Positions 10,435 to 21,953 of a stretch of 64,000 bases of DNA are shown piece by piece (positions within the stretch are counted from its first letter, which is position 1; each line of letters starts with the position of its first letter). This DNA comes from Dipteris shenzhenensis. Lineage: Eukaryota; Polypodiophyta; Polypodiopsida; Gleicheniales. A program made the translations under genes and the position numbers. The stretch lies in NCBI GenBank assembly GCA_047967505.1, contig CM106538.1; one strand, given 5' to 3'. Below the pieces are notes generated by a model. The model saw only the letters and a list, made by a program, of their open reading frames with translations. It made no database searches and was not told the origin of the DNA.

Positions 10435-12893
10435 TTAGAATGGGAAGTTGGATGTGAGATAGGCCTTGTCATCTTTTGACACTTCTTTTTGTTGGTATGA
10501 TGGGATCATCAATTGCAAGAGTGGGATGTTGGCTATGTCATGCCTTGCAAATAATAGTGATGGCCTTTGTAGCAATGGCAACAAACCAGCAATAACCCTG
10601 AGGGGAGGACTACCCATGAGGCATACATATGCGATGAAAGCATCCGTCGTACGTGCTATAAGCCCGGCATGTGTAGATAGGCAGAAGATATTTTTCTCAT
10701 CTTTGGATAAGTCTTGGCAAATTATGCATAGAGTTTTGGTCCCTATGGAATGTTCCCATTTTATTGTTGGATGAGTGGATATGATCCTGATTTGGAGTTG
10801 CTTCCATTGGATAAGCACTTGTGTGTTGAGGTGATCTTTCGCTTGTAGAGCGGCCACAAGCTCTTGGTATACCACCGTTGTGCATTGTAGTGGGACTTCA
10901 TTGATGTTGTCTTCCATTGCCTCATTGTTGTGTACTAGTAGTTAGAGTTCAAGCTTGGAGATGACTATCTTTTGGGATTGCATTTCATTCATTTTTTCTT
11001 TATATTTATGGTAGATGGATGTATATGCCTCCTTAAGCTTTATCATTTGCAAGGTGACCTGCACTTATTGAGGAATGACTTCAGTGGTATTGGACCATTG
11101 GTCCAAGACTTGTGCTTGTGAAGTGTTGGCCTCTTTTAGTGGTAGCTAGCAAGTTGGTCCTTTAAGATTCTCCAGTCCCTTGTAAGCTCTTCAATGTTGA
11201 ACGTGCGTATTGCCAAAGACTGTTGCATGTCTTCAAGCTTGTCTTGGCAATCCTAGAGCTCTTCGTCTTTGTGGATTAGAGTGAGTCAACAGTGCCTCCG
11301 TCTGCTAAGCATGTGTAGAGGTCAAGGAGCTATAGTAGGTTTGTAGGATTGCCATTGCTTGTACTACTGCTGTCAGCTGTATTTGGCTTTGGTGGAGGTT
11401 GGAGGTCACATCCCTCACTGCCTTCTCTTGAGCTTGGAGAGCTTGGTTCATGCACACTTCTTCAACCTCCTTCTCATCTATTTGCTCCCAAATTGCCTTG
11501 ACCTCTCTGGCGATTCCTTGGAATTGGTTTGCTGCAGTTTGTCTTTCCAATTCTTATCCATGTTCCTCCTTTGCCGAGCTGGTGAATAGTTCTGACATTT
11601 GGAGCATGTGGCTAGCTTAATGATGGAGAATGACAAACAATGATGAGGACTGGTGATACTTTTGATACAATTGGTGCCCATGTAGCCATCTTTATGATTC
11701 TCTAGTACTTGTTGGGGGTTGTTCCAATGGTATTTCAGTCACTTGGGTATAGTAGTAATACTATTGATCTGGCACTAGCTCCCCTTGTGGCTCATGGATT
11801 GGCATGGTGTCAATGGGTGGTACTGGTGTCGATGTGTAGCCTCAGTCTTTGATGCCAATCTTGCCTTAGGATCTGACTGCTTGTTGCTATTGTTGGAGAT
11901 ATATTGGTTGTAGCTGTGCACCGAGTTGTAGCATCCCGTGGGGCACTTCCTCAATTCTAGCCTCCAGAATAGGCATTTCTTGTGAAGTATCTGCATTTGC
12001 CAATGTGATAGTAGAAGAAGTTGGTGACGGCTCCCATGCTAGTGAGAAGGGAATTTCCAACTCCTCAATAGGTTTTGGTGACTGGGGAAGAGTCATTTCT
12101 CGTTCCTGTAGCTCTTTATTGATGATTGTAGCCAATAAGTGTGGAATTTTATATTTTTGCCCTGATGAACCATCTAGTTTTCTTGTGAAGAAGATGACTA
12201 AGTGCTGGATCCAATCTTGCTTTATTTTCCTACTCGGCAAAACAAATGTGCGGAGTGGAAGGGATTGATTCTTGCCGCATTTAACCCCCAAGATTGTGGA
12301 TAGGAATTGTGTTGCTTCCTTGAGGTGAGGGTTAATGATGGTGCAAAGTAATATGCCATCTCTATGGAACATTGTGCCCCTAGTGAGGAGAGGCTATACT
12401 TTGAAAAATTTAGCACCAGAAAGCCTTGTAGGGTATTTGGCACCTTGTGTTGGGAGTGAGAAGGCACTTTGAAGATCGTGCCATACTTGCCAACCTGTGC
12501 ATTGTTGGAGTGGTAAGAATGGAGAAAGTCCCTGATGTATGTGGTCATTGTAGGACTGTCCTCCAAGGATTTTGAGGCTCTCATACAAACTACCTAGACC
12601 CCTTTGCTCTAAGAAAGATGTTGCATTGGAAAGAGCATAAGTCGATGTAAGTGGCCACACAAGTTCCAATGACTGTGCCCCGTCAATGGTTGTGTAGGCT
12701 AGTGGTGACTAGGGTGGCATTTGTTCTTCTTGGGTTTCCATGTCATGCACAGAATCCTCCTCAGAGCTATCGCTCTGAACCACAAATGCCTATGGTTGCC
12801 ATGGTTGAGAGGAGCTAGAATGCTGCAAACTCTAGAGGGGGTCTCGTGGTTGAGGCAGTGTTCTCTTTCTATGCATCCTCTTTAGTGGCGGCA
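10435..12893 (-). pseudogene. Extra ORF downstream of gypsy integrase: globular part, coiled coil, RING-like end
   Basis: It begins about 400 bp after the integrase on the same strand, the env-like position of plant gypsy elements. Order: an acidic/Ser-rich start with several stops (12,893-12,670); a globular region (12,669-11,887) with FLEQRGLGSLYESLKILGG and LPSRKIKQDWIQHL; a Ser/Pro/Glu linker; a Gln/Glu-rich coiled coil (11,550-11,305); and a last ORF (10,917-10,435) with LCIICQDLS, then FCLSTH and YVC, a C-x2-C..C-x3-H arrangement. No transmembrane helix typical of an envelope is evident. The layout parallels copies A and B. At least three stops and one shift break it. Function is unknown. 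It is a gypsy accessory ORF by position. Confidence 0.5.
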
Positions 12894-13289
12894 TTGTTTC
12901 TGAAACTACATCCATGTTCATATGGTGTACCATTGATAATTAGATTAGTTGGCATGTAGGTATGACATTTGTGTGTGTTTGTGAGAGATCTTATTTTTAC
13001 ACATGCTTTGAGACTGTGGAATGAAAGTGTGTGGCACAATTATTCATGCAATTGACTATGTGTCTAAGCAAAAGCGTGTGAGTGCATGTGACCTAGTAAC
13101 TAGGTAGGGACTATCTATATGTTTTTTTTTTGGGTTATTGCTGGGATTTCATAGGGTAGCTAGGACTCAAGCATCACTTCTGAGCCCTAGGTTGAAATTG
13201 GTTGATGCTACCTATATATGCGAAGATGTACATATGCAAGTGAGTGCTTGTGATATAATCCAATCCTAACTAAGAAAGACTTGGGTTTC

Positions 13290-14395
13290 CCAAATCTTCA
13301 TTTTTGTCGGGGATGGCTTCACAATGGGATTCATCTTTCTGACTCGGTAGGGTCCTTGACCTAAATACTTGAGTTTTCCCTTATGTACTTTGGCATTGTA
13401 TAACAAGACTAAGTCACTTTCCTTGATGTCTTTGGCTTTAAGATTTTTGTCAAACCATGCCTTTCTTCTACGTTTTTTTTGTTGTCATGGCATGGTAGGC
13501 AACTAATTTGGTCTCTATGTGCTTCTCCAATTGATAGAGTTTTTCTTTCAAGCATGCATGATCTCCCATGCATTCCTGTACTACTATGCATAGGCTTGGT
13601 ATTACAAGTTCTAGTGGGACCATAGTTTCGAGGCCGTACACCAATTGAAAAGGTGTATTCCATGTACTGACCTTGAGTGTGGTTTGGTATGCCCATAAGG
13701 CTACATTTAGTTTCTCTGCCCAATCAGAGTGCAGTGGTTCTACTACCTTGGTGAGGATAATGCATAATATTTTGTTGGTGGATTTGGCCTGTCCATTCCC
13801 TTGGGGGTAGTAGGGTGTGGTTTTTCTATGGATTACCATAAAGCCAGACAAGAGTTCTTGAATTACCTTATTGACAAAATGTGTGCCTCTATCCCCAACA
13901 CAATTTCAATGGGGCATCTAAATCGGGTGATCACATTCTCATATAACAATCTTGTTGAGCATCTGGCATCTTCCTTTCTGACTGCTTTAGCTTCAACCCA
14001 TTTGGTAAAGTAATCAGTGGCCACAATGATGTAGCATACCTATCTTCCCTTTGCTTCAGCCCATTTGGTAAAGTAATCAGTGGCCATAATGATGTAGCGT
14101 ACCTATGTTCCCTTTGCTCTACTAGATGGATGGGACCCACATAGTCAATCCCCCATTTTTTAGATGGTTTTTATGCAACAACTGTTGTTAGGGGATTGAA
14201 GTTTTTGAGTTGGGGTTTAGTGGTCCGTTGGCAACATCACAACCTTTGACATATTCATAGGCATCTGCCCAAAGTGTTGGCCACCAGTAGCTTGTGAGGA
14301 GGAGTTTTCTTGCTGTGGCTTCCCCTTGGAAGTGTCCTCCTGTAATGCCTTCATGGACTTCACTCAGGATTGGCATGATCTCATGAGGCATTACA
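13290..14395 (-). pseudogene. pol: Ty3/gypsy integrase (degenerate)
   Basis: Reads right to left. The zinc-binding region at 14,391-14,188 has EVHEGITGGHFQGE, YWWPTLW and GCD, with the expected final Cys missing. The catalytic core begins at YVGPIH with ATDYFTKW, which is tandemly duplicated in frame (63 bp twice, 13,989-14,114). DRGTHFV follows at about 13,890. At YYPQGNGQAKSTN a Lys replaces the usual catalytic Glu of NGQAE. A SH3-like C-terminal region (LVLLYNAKVHKGKLKYLG, then GPYRV) runs to about 13,290. Frameshifts and the missing Glu mean it cannot be active. The extra ORF at 12.9 kb follows. Confidence 0.85.
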
Positions 14396-14409
14396 CATCT
14401 TCTTAAAAG

Positions 14410-15012
14410 CTAGTCCTTGCCCATCTTGTACAGTTGTCTTGCAATGAGTTGATAGGGTGCAGCTTTTAAAATTAGTTTTTTCGCATCCACTACTTTCATT
14501 TCAGGGGGTGGTCTTCCTGCCATTAAGTACCCAATGATATCTCCACACCAATCTAGAATAGCATCTATCTGAAATAGTGTAGCATCTGGCAAGTCATCTT
14601 CTACTCTAGTGGCTTCTTCTCTTGACTTTACACGAGACATGTGATCGGCAATGTAGTGTTGGGCACCTTTGCAGACCCCTATTTTGAAGTTGAATTCTTG
14701 AAGCAAGAGGAGCCATCTGGTAATTCTACCTATTGTACACGGACGGTTCATAAGATAAAGCAATGCTTTAATCAGTGTAGAAGACAAAATCATTTGCCAA
14801 TAGATAGTGCCAAATTTCTTAACACTATACACCATTGCTAGGGCTTCTCTTTCAGTGGTGGTATAGTTAATCTCTACATCATTGAGTTGTCGACTGGTGA
14901 AGTATAATGGGTAGTCTTTCTTATGTTCACCAGGTTGACAAAGCACACAACTCCCCATTGCATACTTGGATCCATTAGTATGAACATGAAAATCAATATC
15001 CCAATTGGGAGA
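14410..15012 (-). pseudogene. pol: Ty3/gypsy RNase H domain
   Basis: The ORF at 14,958-14,410 carries the retroelement RNase H pattern: FTSRQLNDVEINYTTTEREA, ALLYLMNRP, RITRWLLLLQEF and YIADHMSR. The part nearest RT (HVHTNGSKYAMGSCVLCQPG) continues to the edge of the MITE inserted at 15,013. The usual first catalytic Asp (HVHTDAS) reads Asn here. The domain connects to the integrase zinc region after about 20 bp in another frame, so the polyprotein is frameshifted. Confidence 0.85.
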
Positions 15013-15259
15013 CTCGGGGGGGTCACTATGTATAAACCCTCTATATCACGTGCGTTCAAGGCCTATATTTAAAGTCCCTTATTTGTAAAAAATTTCATTA
15101 ATAAAATGTACCCCTTTTCTATACAAATCTGTAAATTTTTTCCAAAACTATTTTAAATAGTCCCTTATGTATATTTATTTCTGTAAATTTTAGAAATAAA
15201 AAAAATCCTTTTGTTGAACTCACGTGATAGGGTTACATATGATGAGTGACCCCCCCGAG
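15013..15259 (-). mobile_element. 247-bp MITE, copy 1
   Basis: Ends are CTCGGGGGGGTCAC / GTGACCCCCCCGAG. The 9 bp ATTGGGAGA flank both sides (15,004-15,012 and 15,260-15,268), a target duplication. Non-coding and AT-rich, with CACGTG near each end. It lies in reverse orientation to copies 2 and 3, to which it is nearly identical over its whole length. It interrupts the gypsy polyprotein between RT and RNase H, so it arrived after the retrotransposon. Confidence 0.95.
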
Positions 15260-15267
15260 ATTGGGAG

Positions 15268-16290
15268 ATATAAGGACGGATGCTATGATTAGGCATCACT
15301 TTAAAGCTCAACGGCTTGGTCGCACTCTTGTGTCCATAAGAATTCCACTAATAATTTGTAAAGTGGTCTGGCTATCATGGGATACCGCAAGATAAATCTT
15401 TGATAATAGCCAGCATGTCCCATAAAGACCTGTATGCCTTTGGGATTTGTAGGAGGAGGCAATTCCATGATGACTTTGACTTTTTCCATGTCAGTTGCAA
15501 TCCCATGTTGAGAAACGATGTGTCCCAAAAGAACTTCGTGGGTGACCATGAATTGGCATTTATTGGATTTAGGGAGATGCCATACTCCTTGCATTTGATT
15601 AGAACTGCTTCAAGACATTTGAAGTCATCTTTTTTGTTTGAGTGGATGCACAAATCATCCAAGAACAACTGTAAAAACTTTTTCAAAAATGACTTGAAAG
15701 CTGTGAACATGACTCATTGGAATGTGGCTGGGGCATTACAAAGGCCGAATGGCATGACTCTATGGGCAAAAATACCCCATTCTATAGCAAATGCTGTCTT
15801 TTATTTGTCTTTAGGAGCAATTGGCACTTGGTTATAGCCACTCCAAGAAGCTATATATCTCGGAACCTGCCACCTTTTCCAACATTGTTTCTGTTAAGGG
15901 TATGGGATAGTGATCCCTAATTGTGGTGGCATTCACATTCTTTAAGTTTACACATATTTTGAGCTTTTTGTTGCATTTAGTCATCATGAAAATGGGTGAA
16001 ACCCAATCAGTGTGCTCTATCTCATAGATGGATCCAGCATCTAAGAGTTTTTCCAGCTCGTCATAAACCATGGTGCCATACTTAGGATTTGTTCAATAAG
16101 GTCCACATACCTTAGGGTGGGCACCTTCCCTTATAGGTATTGTGTGTACTGCCACATCTAGTGAAATTCCTTTCATCTCTTTGTATGACCATGCTAGGCA
16201 GTCATGGTATTCCATAAGGAGTGCTTTGAGTTTGGTTTCATCTTCTTGTCGAAGCAGTTTTCCAATGAAAACCAATTTCTCTTCCTCCCC
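15268..16290 (-). pseudogene. pol: Ty3/gypsy reverse transcriptase
   Basis: Read leftwards: AWSYKEMKGISLDVAVHTIP (16,275-16,093) leads into the RT fingers (16,071-15,832) with LLDAGSIYEIEHTDWVSP and VNLKNVNATTIRDHYPIP. The palm then shows WGIFAHRVMPFGLCNAPATF (about 15,780-15,720) and the catalytic FLDD (LFLDDLCIHS, about 15,660). LGHIVSQHGI and VFMGHAGYYQRFI end the domain at 15,301. The frame changes several times, so the gene is dead although the catalytic motif survives. Confidence 0.9.
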
Positions 16291-17270
16291 TTCAAGGGTG
16301 AGGTTTATTGTTCGAGTTTTGCTAGTCCCTCATAGATTGGAGCTTCTCCAATGGTATCGGTTTCTTGAAATTCAGATTCTCTTAGTGGTCTTGGCATTGC
16401 TATGGGGACTCTGCCACTTGTGTAATTCTTGAAGTACTCCAGCACTTCTCGAAGATCAGCCTCTGATGGTGTTGAACTAGCCTAACAGTGCTATGGGTAC
16501 TATGTGGCATAGTATCATTAACCAATTTGTTAGGCTCTTGATGACTTTCTTTTTCTGAAGTCTCTTGATTGATCTTCATCCACACATGTGGCTTATACTT
16601 TTGAAACTTCTTACGTTGGGAATTGTGGGGTAACTTTTCCACTTGTAAGGTGTTTCCAAGTAAGGGTTCATTTGCTGCACATACTCCTTCCAGTCCCTTA
16701 GGGGACCATTCAAGTGGAGGTGGCTTAGATTTTGAAGGAGCTGGCTTTGTAAGATACAATTTGATGATCCTTGTTTGGACTCATTTGAATTCATCGAAGT
16801 GTTTGGCCTTGGATTTTTTGTGATTTTCTACTTCAGCTTTCTTGTGGGATCTTCTGCTATTATTCAACTTTGGAGGTTCAACTTTTGGAGGCTCGATTGC
16901 CATTAGGGCATGCAGAATGGCTGTGTCATTGTCAAAGAATTGATCTTCAATTTTAGCATTCTCAGCCTTAGTTTCAAGGTCCCAAGGAGAATCTGAGTCA
17001 TCATTGGTATGGGTACCTTCTACAGTTCATTATTCCACTCGAGGTAAGCCATAAAGAATGGCACCTCTAGATTGATCAGTTCTTCATGTGTGAGTTGAGG
17101 ATCTACCTATATCATCTTAGAATCTATCTACGAGAAGATGGGGTCTAATGAATGGCAGTTGTCGATGGTTGCCAATGTTTGTATCCAATTAGTAACATTG
17201 CTTTGTGTATCGCTCGCTATGGCATGTTGTTGCAGGGGAGCTAATTGGCTTGAGATCGTCATCTTGAAGA
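16291..17270 (-). pseudogene. pol: Gypsy protease-RT connecting region
   Basis: Minus-strand coding-like pieces, including KPPPLEWSPKGLEGV at about 16,720-16,680, lie between protease and RT in the expected order. I see no diagnostic domain; this spacer is variable in gypsy polyproteins. Stops occur in all frames. Confidence 0.4.
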
Positions 17271-17279
17271 GGTTTCATC

Positions 17280-17660
17280 CAATGCTCTAGGCACAATTGG
17301 TTTTATTGTTTCTATCCTCACATTCACCTGAACTGCGATGTTGTGATTTTGGATTGTCAGTCTATTAGTTCCCCAATCATGGAGGACTGATTCTTCCTAC
17401 AACCAAGGACGTCCAAGGAAGATTTGATAGGATTTCTTAGGGAGATCCAAGATTGTGAATTGAAGGGAAAAGTGGACTATTGCAACTTTTATTGACACGC
17501 CATTCACTATTACCAAGGGTTTTGCCCGTGAATCATCGGTAAGGCAAATGTTGAAATTAAACTTTTGCATTGGTGGGAGACCCTATTCATCGTAGAGCTC
17601 CTTGGATAGGACATTTACACGTGCTCCACCATCCACTATGGCTTGTACTTCATTATATGC
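17280..17660 (-). pseudogene. pol: Ty3/gypsy aspartic protease
   Basis: The active-site flap region reads AIVDGGARVNVLSKELYDE at about 17,650-17,590. It corresponds to the D-(S/T)-G-A motif of retroelement proteases, with Gly in the Ser/Thr position, and is followed by a stop. About 50 codons further are VNGVSIKVAIVHFSLQF and ILDLPKKSYQIFLGRPWL, the latter matching the conserved ILGRPWL end of plant gypsy proteases. A stop in GRPWL*EE and the D-G-G-A change indicate decay. Confidence 0.75.
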
Positions 17661-17826
17661 CTTGTGGAGGAAAGGCACAATGATGTTGCGTATGTCATCT
17701 CTCTCACCCATCTGCATAGGGATATCTTCGATGTCTTCCATAGGTGGAGGGGGATTTGTGTGTTCAATCTAGCCTTTGAAACCCTCCTAGAGATTGGGAC
17801 AATTTTGTAGTATGATTCCAATGGTA

Positions 17827-18109
17827 ATCATGGATGTTTTTATCGAAGCTATGCTTATATATTAATATAAAATATTGGCAAAAGTTTATTGAGCCCATTT
17901 TTAGGATGCAATCCACTTTTATATATTTTCTTTTGAATTTTGAATTATAAGATGTAAATCCTGGTGAAACTTTAAACTCTTTTACATAAAAGTTTTAAAT
18001 CCTGGCTAATCTTTTAAATGTTTATTTTTATTAGGGCGTATAAACTTTTGAGACCAATATAAAAGTTTAGCTTCTTAACGAAACTAAGTTGAGAAAATCA
18101 TCCATGATG
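17827..18109. mobile_element. Possible short TIR insertion in gypsy gag-pol
   Basis: An AT-rich block of about 280 bp without coding pattern splits gag from protease. Its ends are roughly inverted: AATCATGGATGTTTTT on the left against the reverse complement of AAAATCATCCATGATG on the right, about 12-14 bp. I see no clear target duplication, so this is tentative. Confidence 0.3.
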
Positions 18110-18119
18110 GGAATTGACA

Positions 18120-18891
18120 CAGGACAACTTAGAATGCTAAAAAGTGTGGCTCCTTCAAGTTGGCGGGATGGTACATTATGTTGCGGATTTTGTTGTTGGA
18201 ACAGAGGCTCAAGTATCAATACTCAGTAGGGCCAAGTTAGGGATTGGATGTTGTTCTTGCTTCTCAGCCTCAAATTGAGCTTGTCCCTTTTGTACCCATT
18301 GTTGAAGTGCCTAAAATCGAGCCTTCTCCACTTTTGCATTTGGGTATGGAGCTTCTTTTATTTGAGGCGCAGGAGCTGATGTGGATGAACCTACTCATTG
18401 CTTGGCAGAGGTAGAGGCACTTGTGCAGTCTTTTTAAGAAGTCATCTTGATTGAATTGGAATATTAGGGTCCTTGGTGGCTTCTTTTTGTTGGCATGTAA
18501 TTACATTCATAGGTTGTGATATTATGCTTGCCGGCCCAAGACTTTGATGGTCCACCCCAATAATGCCAATTGGGATGTCAGGCTTAGCCTTAGTTTGTTG
18601 TGGGACCTTATTTTTCATGGGACAATCCATACAGGCATGTCCTATGCCACCAGCATCACAAGCTCCAAGCAGCTCCTTTTCATCTACAATGTCCTTAAAG
18701 TCCTTCATCACCTCTTTAGCAACTTGCACACACAAGTTTTTGTGTCTTGGGTCCTTTAATATCCCAATGACATTGATTGATTTCAAAAAACCAGCTAGAG
18801 CATATGAACAAGCAATATCATTCCCGACCATTCTTCCCATCACATCTTCCATGAAGTTCCTAAAGAAGAACACAAGAAAACCTGAGCACAA
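18120..18891 (-). pseudogene. gag: Ty3/gypsy gag remnant with zinc-knuckle-like motif
   Basis: The ORF at 18,891-18,442 has an N-terminal helical part (FKDIVDEKELLGA) and a motif of nucleocapsid type, CDAGGIGHACMDC, a variant of CX2CX4HX4C lacking the second Cys. Lower-complexity minus-strand coding continues in other frames to about 18,120. It lies upstream of protease on the same strand, as expected of gag-pol. The matching 5' LTR was not identified. 18,892-19,300 holds nothing I can name. Confidence 0.5.
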
Positions 18892-19299
18892 CTAATGTAG
18901 TGCAAAAGAGTGAAATTTCATTGGAACATTGGAGAACCAACCTTGTAGTTCGGACTCTCCTCTTTCTAGCACCAATAGTGGGTGCAAATGCATCCATATA
19001 TAGTAAGTGTATTTTCCTATCCTTCAATACCAAAGGTGTTTCCTTCATCTTTCACACTCGTTCCTCTGCCTTCTCTCATTCCTTCTCTACAACCCATTCA
19101 ACTTGGCTATATATAGATAATTCAAAACCTTTTTTGGTTTTGGCTAGCTTATAGAGTGATTCTTGCAATTCCTATCACTCCAAGCCCAAAACATTGCACT
19201 CCTAGTCCAATGCATTAGCTTTATCATGAGGATCCTTGTTCTGCCTTTGATTAAAAAGGTGCTAGGCATTCTTGGAAGTGATTTGCAAGAACAATTCTT

Positions 19300-20985
19300 G
19301 AAGAAGGCATCGAGGAGATCATATTTTTAGATTTATAACCAAACAATTACATTAGTCCAGATGGTAGAGTCAAGGTTTTGAACTTGCTAACTGATGTTTA
19401 GGATGTGTTGAAATAGACAAGGTAGTACTTTCCTGATACGAGAGGAACCATGAAGTTTTGACATGTTCAAGCAACAATTGAGCGAGCGTACAATCTCTTT
19501 CTCAAAGGTGATCTCCAAAAGTGTGATGACTAACTTGAAGAATTGCAAAGATGGCAAATCCAAGTTGTCATCTTAGTGAATCAGAGTTGCTATGCACATG
19601 ATGGTAACTTCCCTCAAATAAGTTTTTGAGCAATATGATAGGAAGATAAATTTTCTACATATGAAAGCCACCGATGTAGCAAAGACAGGGCAACATGAAA
19701 GAATGTTTAGGGAGGGTGAAAAAGCCAAGGTGGAGGAGGTAGAAGAAAAGGTCTTGCAGGCAGAAGAGCAAAGTTGAGGATGCTAAAAAATTTCCCAAGA
19801 TGGAAAAGCATAGAAGAGAAGAAGTAGACTAGTGCACCAAACTACTACATCAGTAGCTTGATGATGTTAGATTGGATGGGGACAAAGCAAAGCAAGAGCT
19901 AGAGCCTAGTAAGGATGAAAAAAGCTCTCAAAGATTAGAGAGTCGACAAGGAGGCTTGTTACTAATGGTGGCTCTACAAAATGCAGAATACATTGGACAT
20001 CAATAAAGATGAAATGATAGAGTAACTAAAAATGGAGAATGTAGAACCAAAGCATTGATGCAAGAACTGCGACAGAGCTTCAAGTCAAGGAAGGATGCAA
20101 ATTGGCAGAGAGCACCCATGGTGGAGGAGACAATGTGGATGTGCAATTTTGGAAGGATATGTATGAGTCCATGAAATTGGATTGCACTAGGGCTCTATAA
20201 GAGCTTGCTAGGACTTTTGAATATTGCCTATGAGTCCTCCATCCTATCAAAACCCCAACAAATATTAAATCTCTTGAAAGATTCCTACAGAGAAGCGGCT
20301 ACACAATTTCACCAGGCTCAAGAGCAACTAATAGCATCAGATATAGCTATTGTAACGAGTGAGAAACAAGTGAAGGTGGTGCAAGAGATTGTCCACACCC
20401 TCAAAATGGGGTAGGAAGGAATTAAAAAATAGCTTGCTAATGCACAGGGTCCAACGGTGGTATTGATAGCTGTAATTATAGTTAAAACGGATGACTAGAT
20501 CCTCTTGAGATGCAGTAGGATAAGAAGTGCATGATCTATTGTCTACAGATCATAGATGAGTGCATGATCCAATGGACCCACTATGGCCATGTTCTACATG
20601 TGTTTTGCTTTGGGGTGTTTCTGGATACAAACTTTTGTAGAGATCCTTGTTGTGGCCTCCCATTACCCATGTTGTGGAAAGCTCACTTGTGCCTATCTGC
20701 TACATCTATCCACAAGCAAAAAATGAGATGCTACAGAAGAAACCTCTAAGTGGGTCTACCAGGAAAAAAGACAGGGCCTTGGCCAGCCCCCTGAAAGAAG
20801 TGAGTCTAAAGTAAAGAAGTCCAAGGTTGAGCCTTGGGAAGAAGAGCCAATCTCCCTAACAAGCTCAAAGCGACCTGATGAAGGGAGCTCAAAGCAAAAA
20901 GTAAAATGGGAATCAGCCCCTTGAAGAAAAGGAGTGAGAAGGGCCCATCCTCCAAGCGACCCAATGTACCTAAAAGACCTCCAAG
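19300..20985 (+). pseudogene. Coiled-coil/RING-like ORF relic, copy B
   Basis: It matches copy A (3.2-5.1 kb, opposite strand) in order. An N-terminal piece with DGRVKVLNLL and FPDTRGTMKF lies at 19,300-19,460. A coiled-coil part at 19,480-20,000 includes TNLKNCKDGKSKLSS, where copy A has TNLKNCMDGKSQLSS. A second helical ORF (20,205-20,414) is followed by a Cys/His ORF (20,531-20,749) with HVLHVFCFGVFLDT, and a Lys-rich tail runs to about 20,985. Stops are frequent. Function unknown; inferred to be the accessory ORF of a decayed retroelement. It is adjacent to, but oppositely oriented from, the gypsy element. Confidence 0.5.
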
Positions 20986-20989
20986 CAAA

Positions 20990-21814
20990 ATGATGTAGTT
21001 GAAAGACCTCAATGTATGAGATGTATATGTTCAATTATTAATGAAACCACTCTTTAGTTGCTGCTGCCAGAGTGGTCAAATGTGTGCAACCAATTGAATG
21101 CAAGTTTCCTCTATACAAACTAAGCTATTTTAGGATCTTCTTTTATACAAACAAGTTGTTTTAGTATCGAAATCAGCATAGTGTAGTGCATCATAATTGG
21201 TCTCACAATTTAGGATCACAACCAACGAGGCAATAGTATAGGATAAGTAGTCATTAGCACGGTGGTTGGTTTCATATGATATATGGGCCCTTGGGGGGTC
21301 CCCTTTAGGAGCAAGGTCCATATTGACATGCTCCTAGTGATATAGGACATGTCGATATGGCCCTTGGCCATATCGACAATTACACAAGGTCCATATCAAC
21401 AATTGCATTTATATAAGCTGCTATAGGAGAAGGGTGGTTTTTTCTTCAAAATTATTACAAGATGACAATGGTCACCATCCCAATGGTTTTACAAGATAGG
21501 TGGCATGGGTGAAAGCATGATAAGGTGTCCAAAATAGTAGTGTCCCAGACATGTGCTATTTGAGTAGTAAAGCACTCATCTTTAGAGTCTTATATAATGT
21601 TTCATTACTAGCAAGTGCTTTTTTAGACTCTATAGTATCTTTGTTTCATAACATGCATCAAAAACTCAAAGAAATTGATTTATTGTGATAGATATTGGGT
21701 GCTATTTTTTACATATATAGCTAAAATAGCTAGACACCTTACCATACTTTCACTTGCATATTATATATATATATATATATGTATATAGGATTACTAAAAA
21801 AGCATGGTGGACCA
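20990..21814. other. No gene recognised
   Basis: Non-coding on both strands. It contains repeated GTCCATATCGACAATT-like phrases at 21,305-21,400 and an (AT)n run at 21,761-21,784. Nothing else is supported. Confidence 0.4.
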
Positions 21815-21953
21815 ATGGTTGTAAAACAAGCTCGGTAGGGATTTACTATTTGGCATTTTCGTTCAACAAGCACAATGGTAGTAAAAGAAGCACGGTAGGG
21901 ATTTACTATTTGGCATTTTCATTTAACAAGCGCAGTGGTAGTAAAACAAGCAT
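21815..21953. repeat. 60-bp tandem repeat, 2.3 copies
   Basis: Units begin GTAAAACAAGCTCGGTAGGG and GTAAAAGAAGCACGGTAGGG, each followed by ATTTACTATTTGGCATTTTC, with an exact 60-bp period. The array ends at the first exon of the ABCG fragment and probably lies in its former intron. Confidence 0.85.

Noticed and set aside
21285-21305. CCCTTGGGGGGTCCCC as the left copy's outer TIR
   Set aside because: Lacks CTCGGGGGGGTCAC and the inner CACGTGAGTTCAAC that marks end A.
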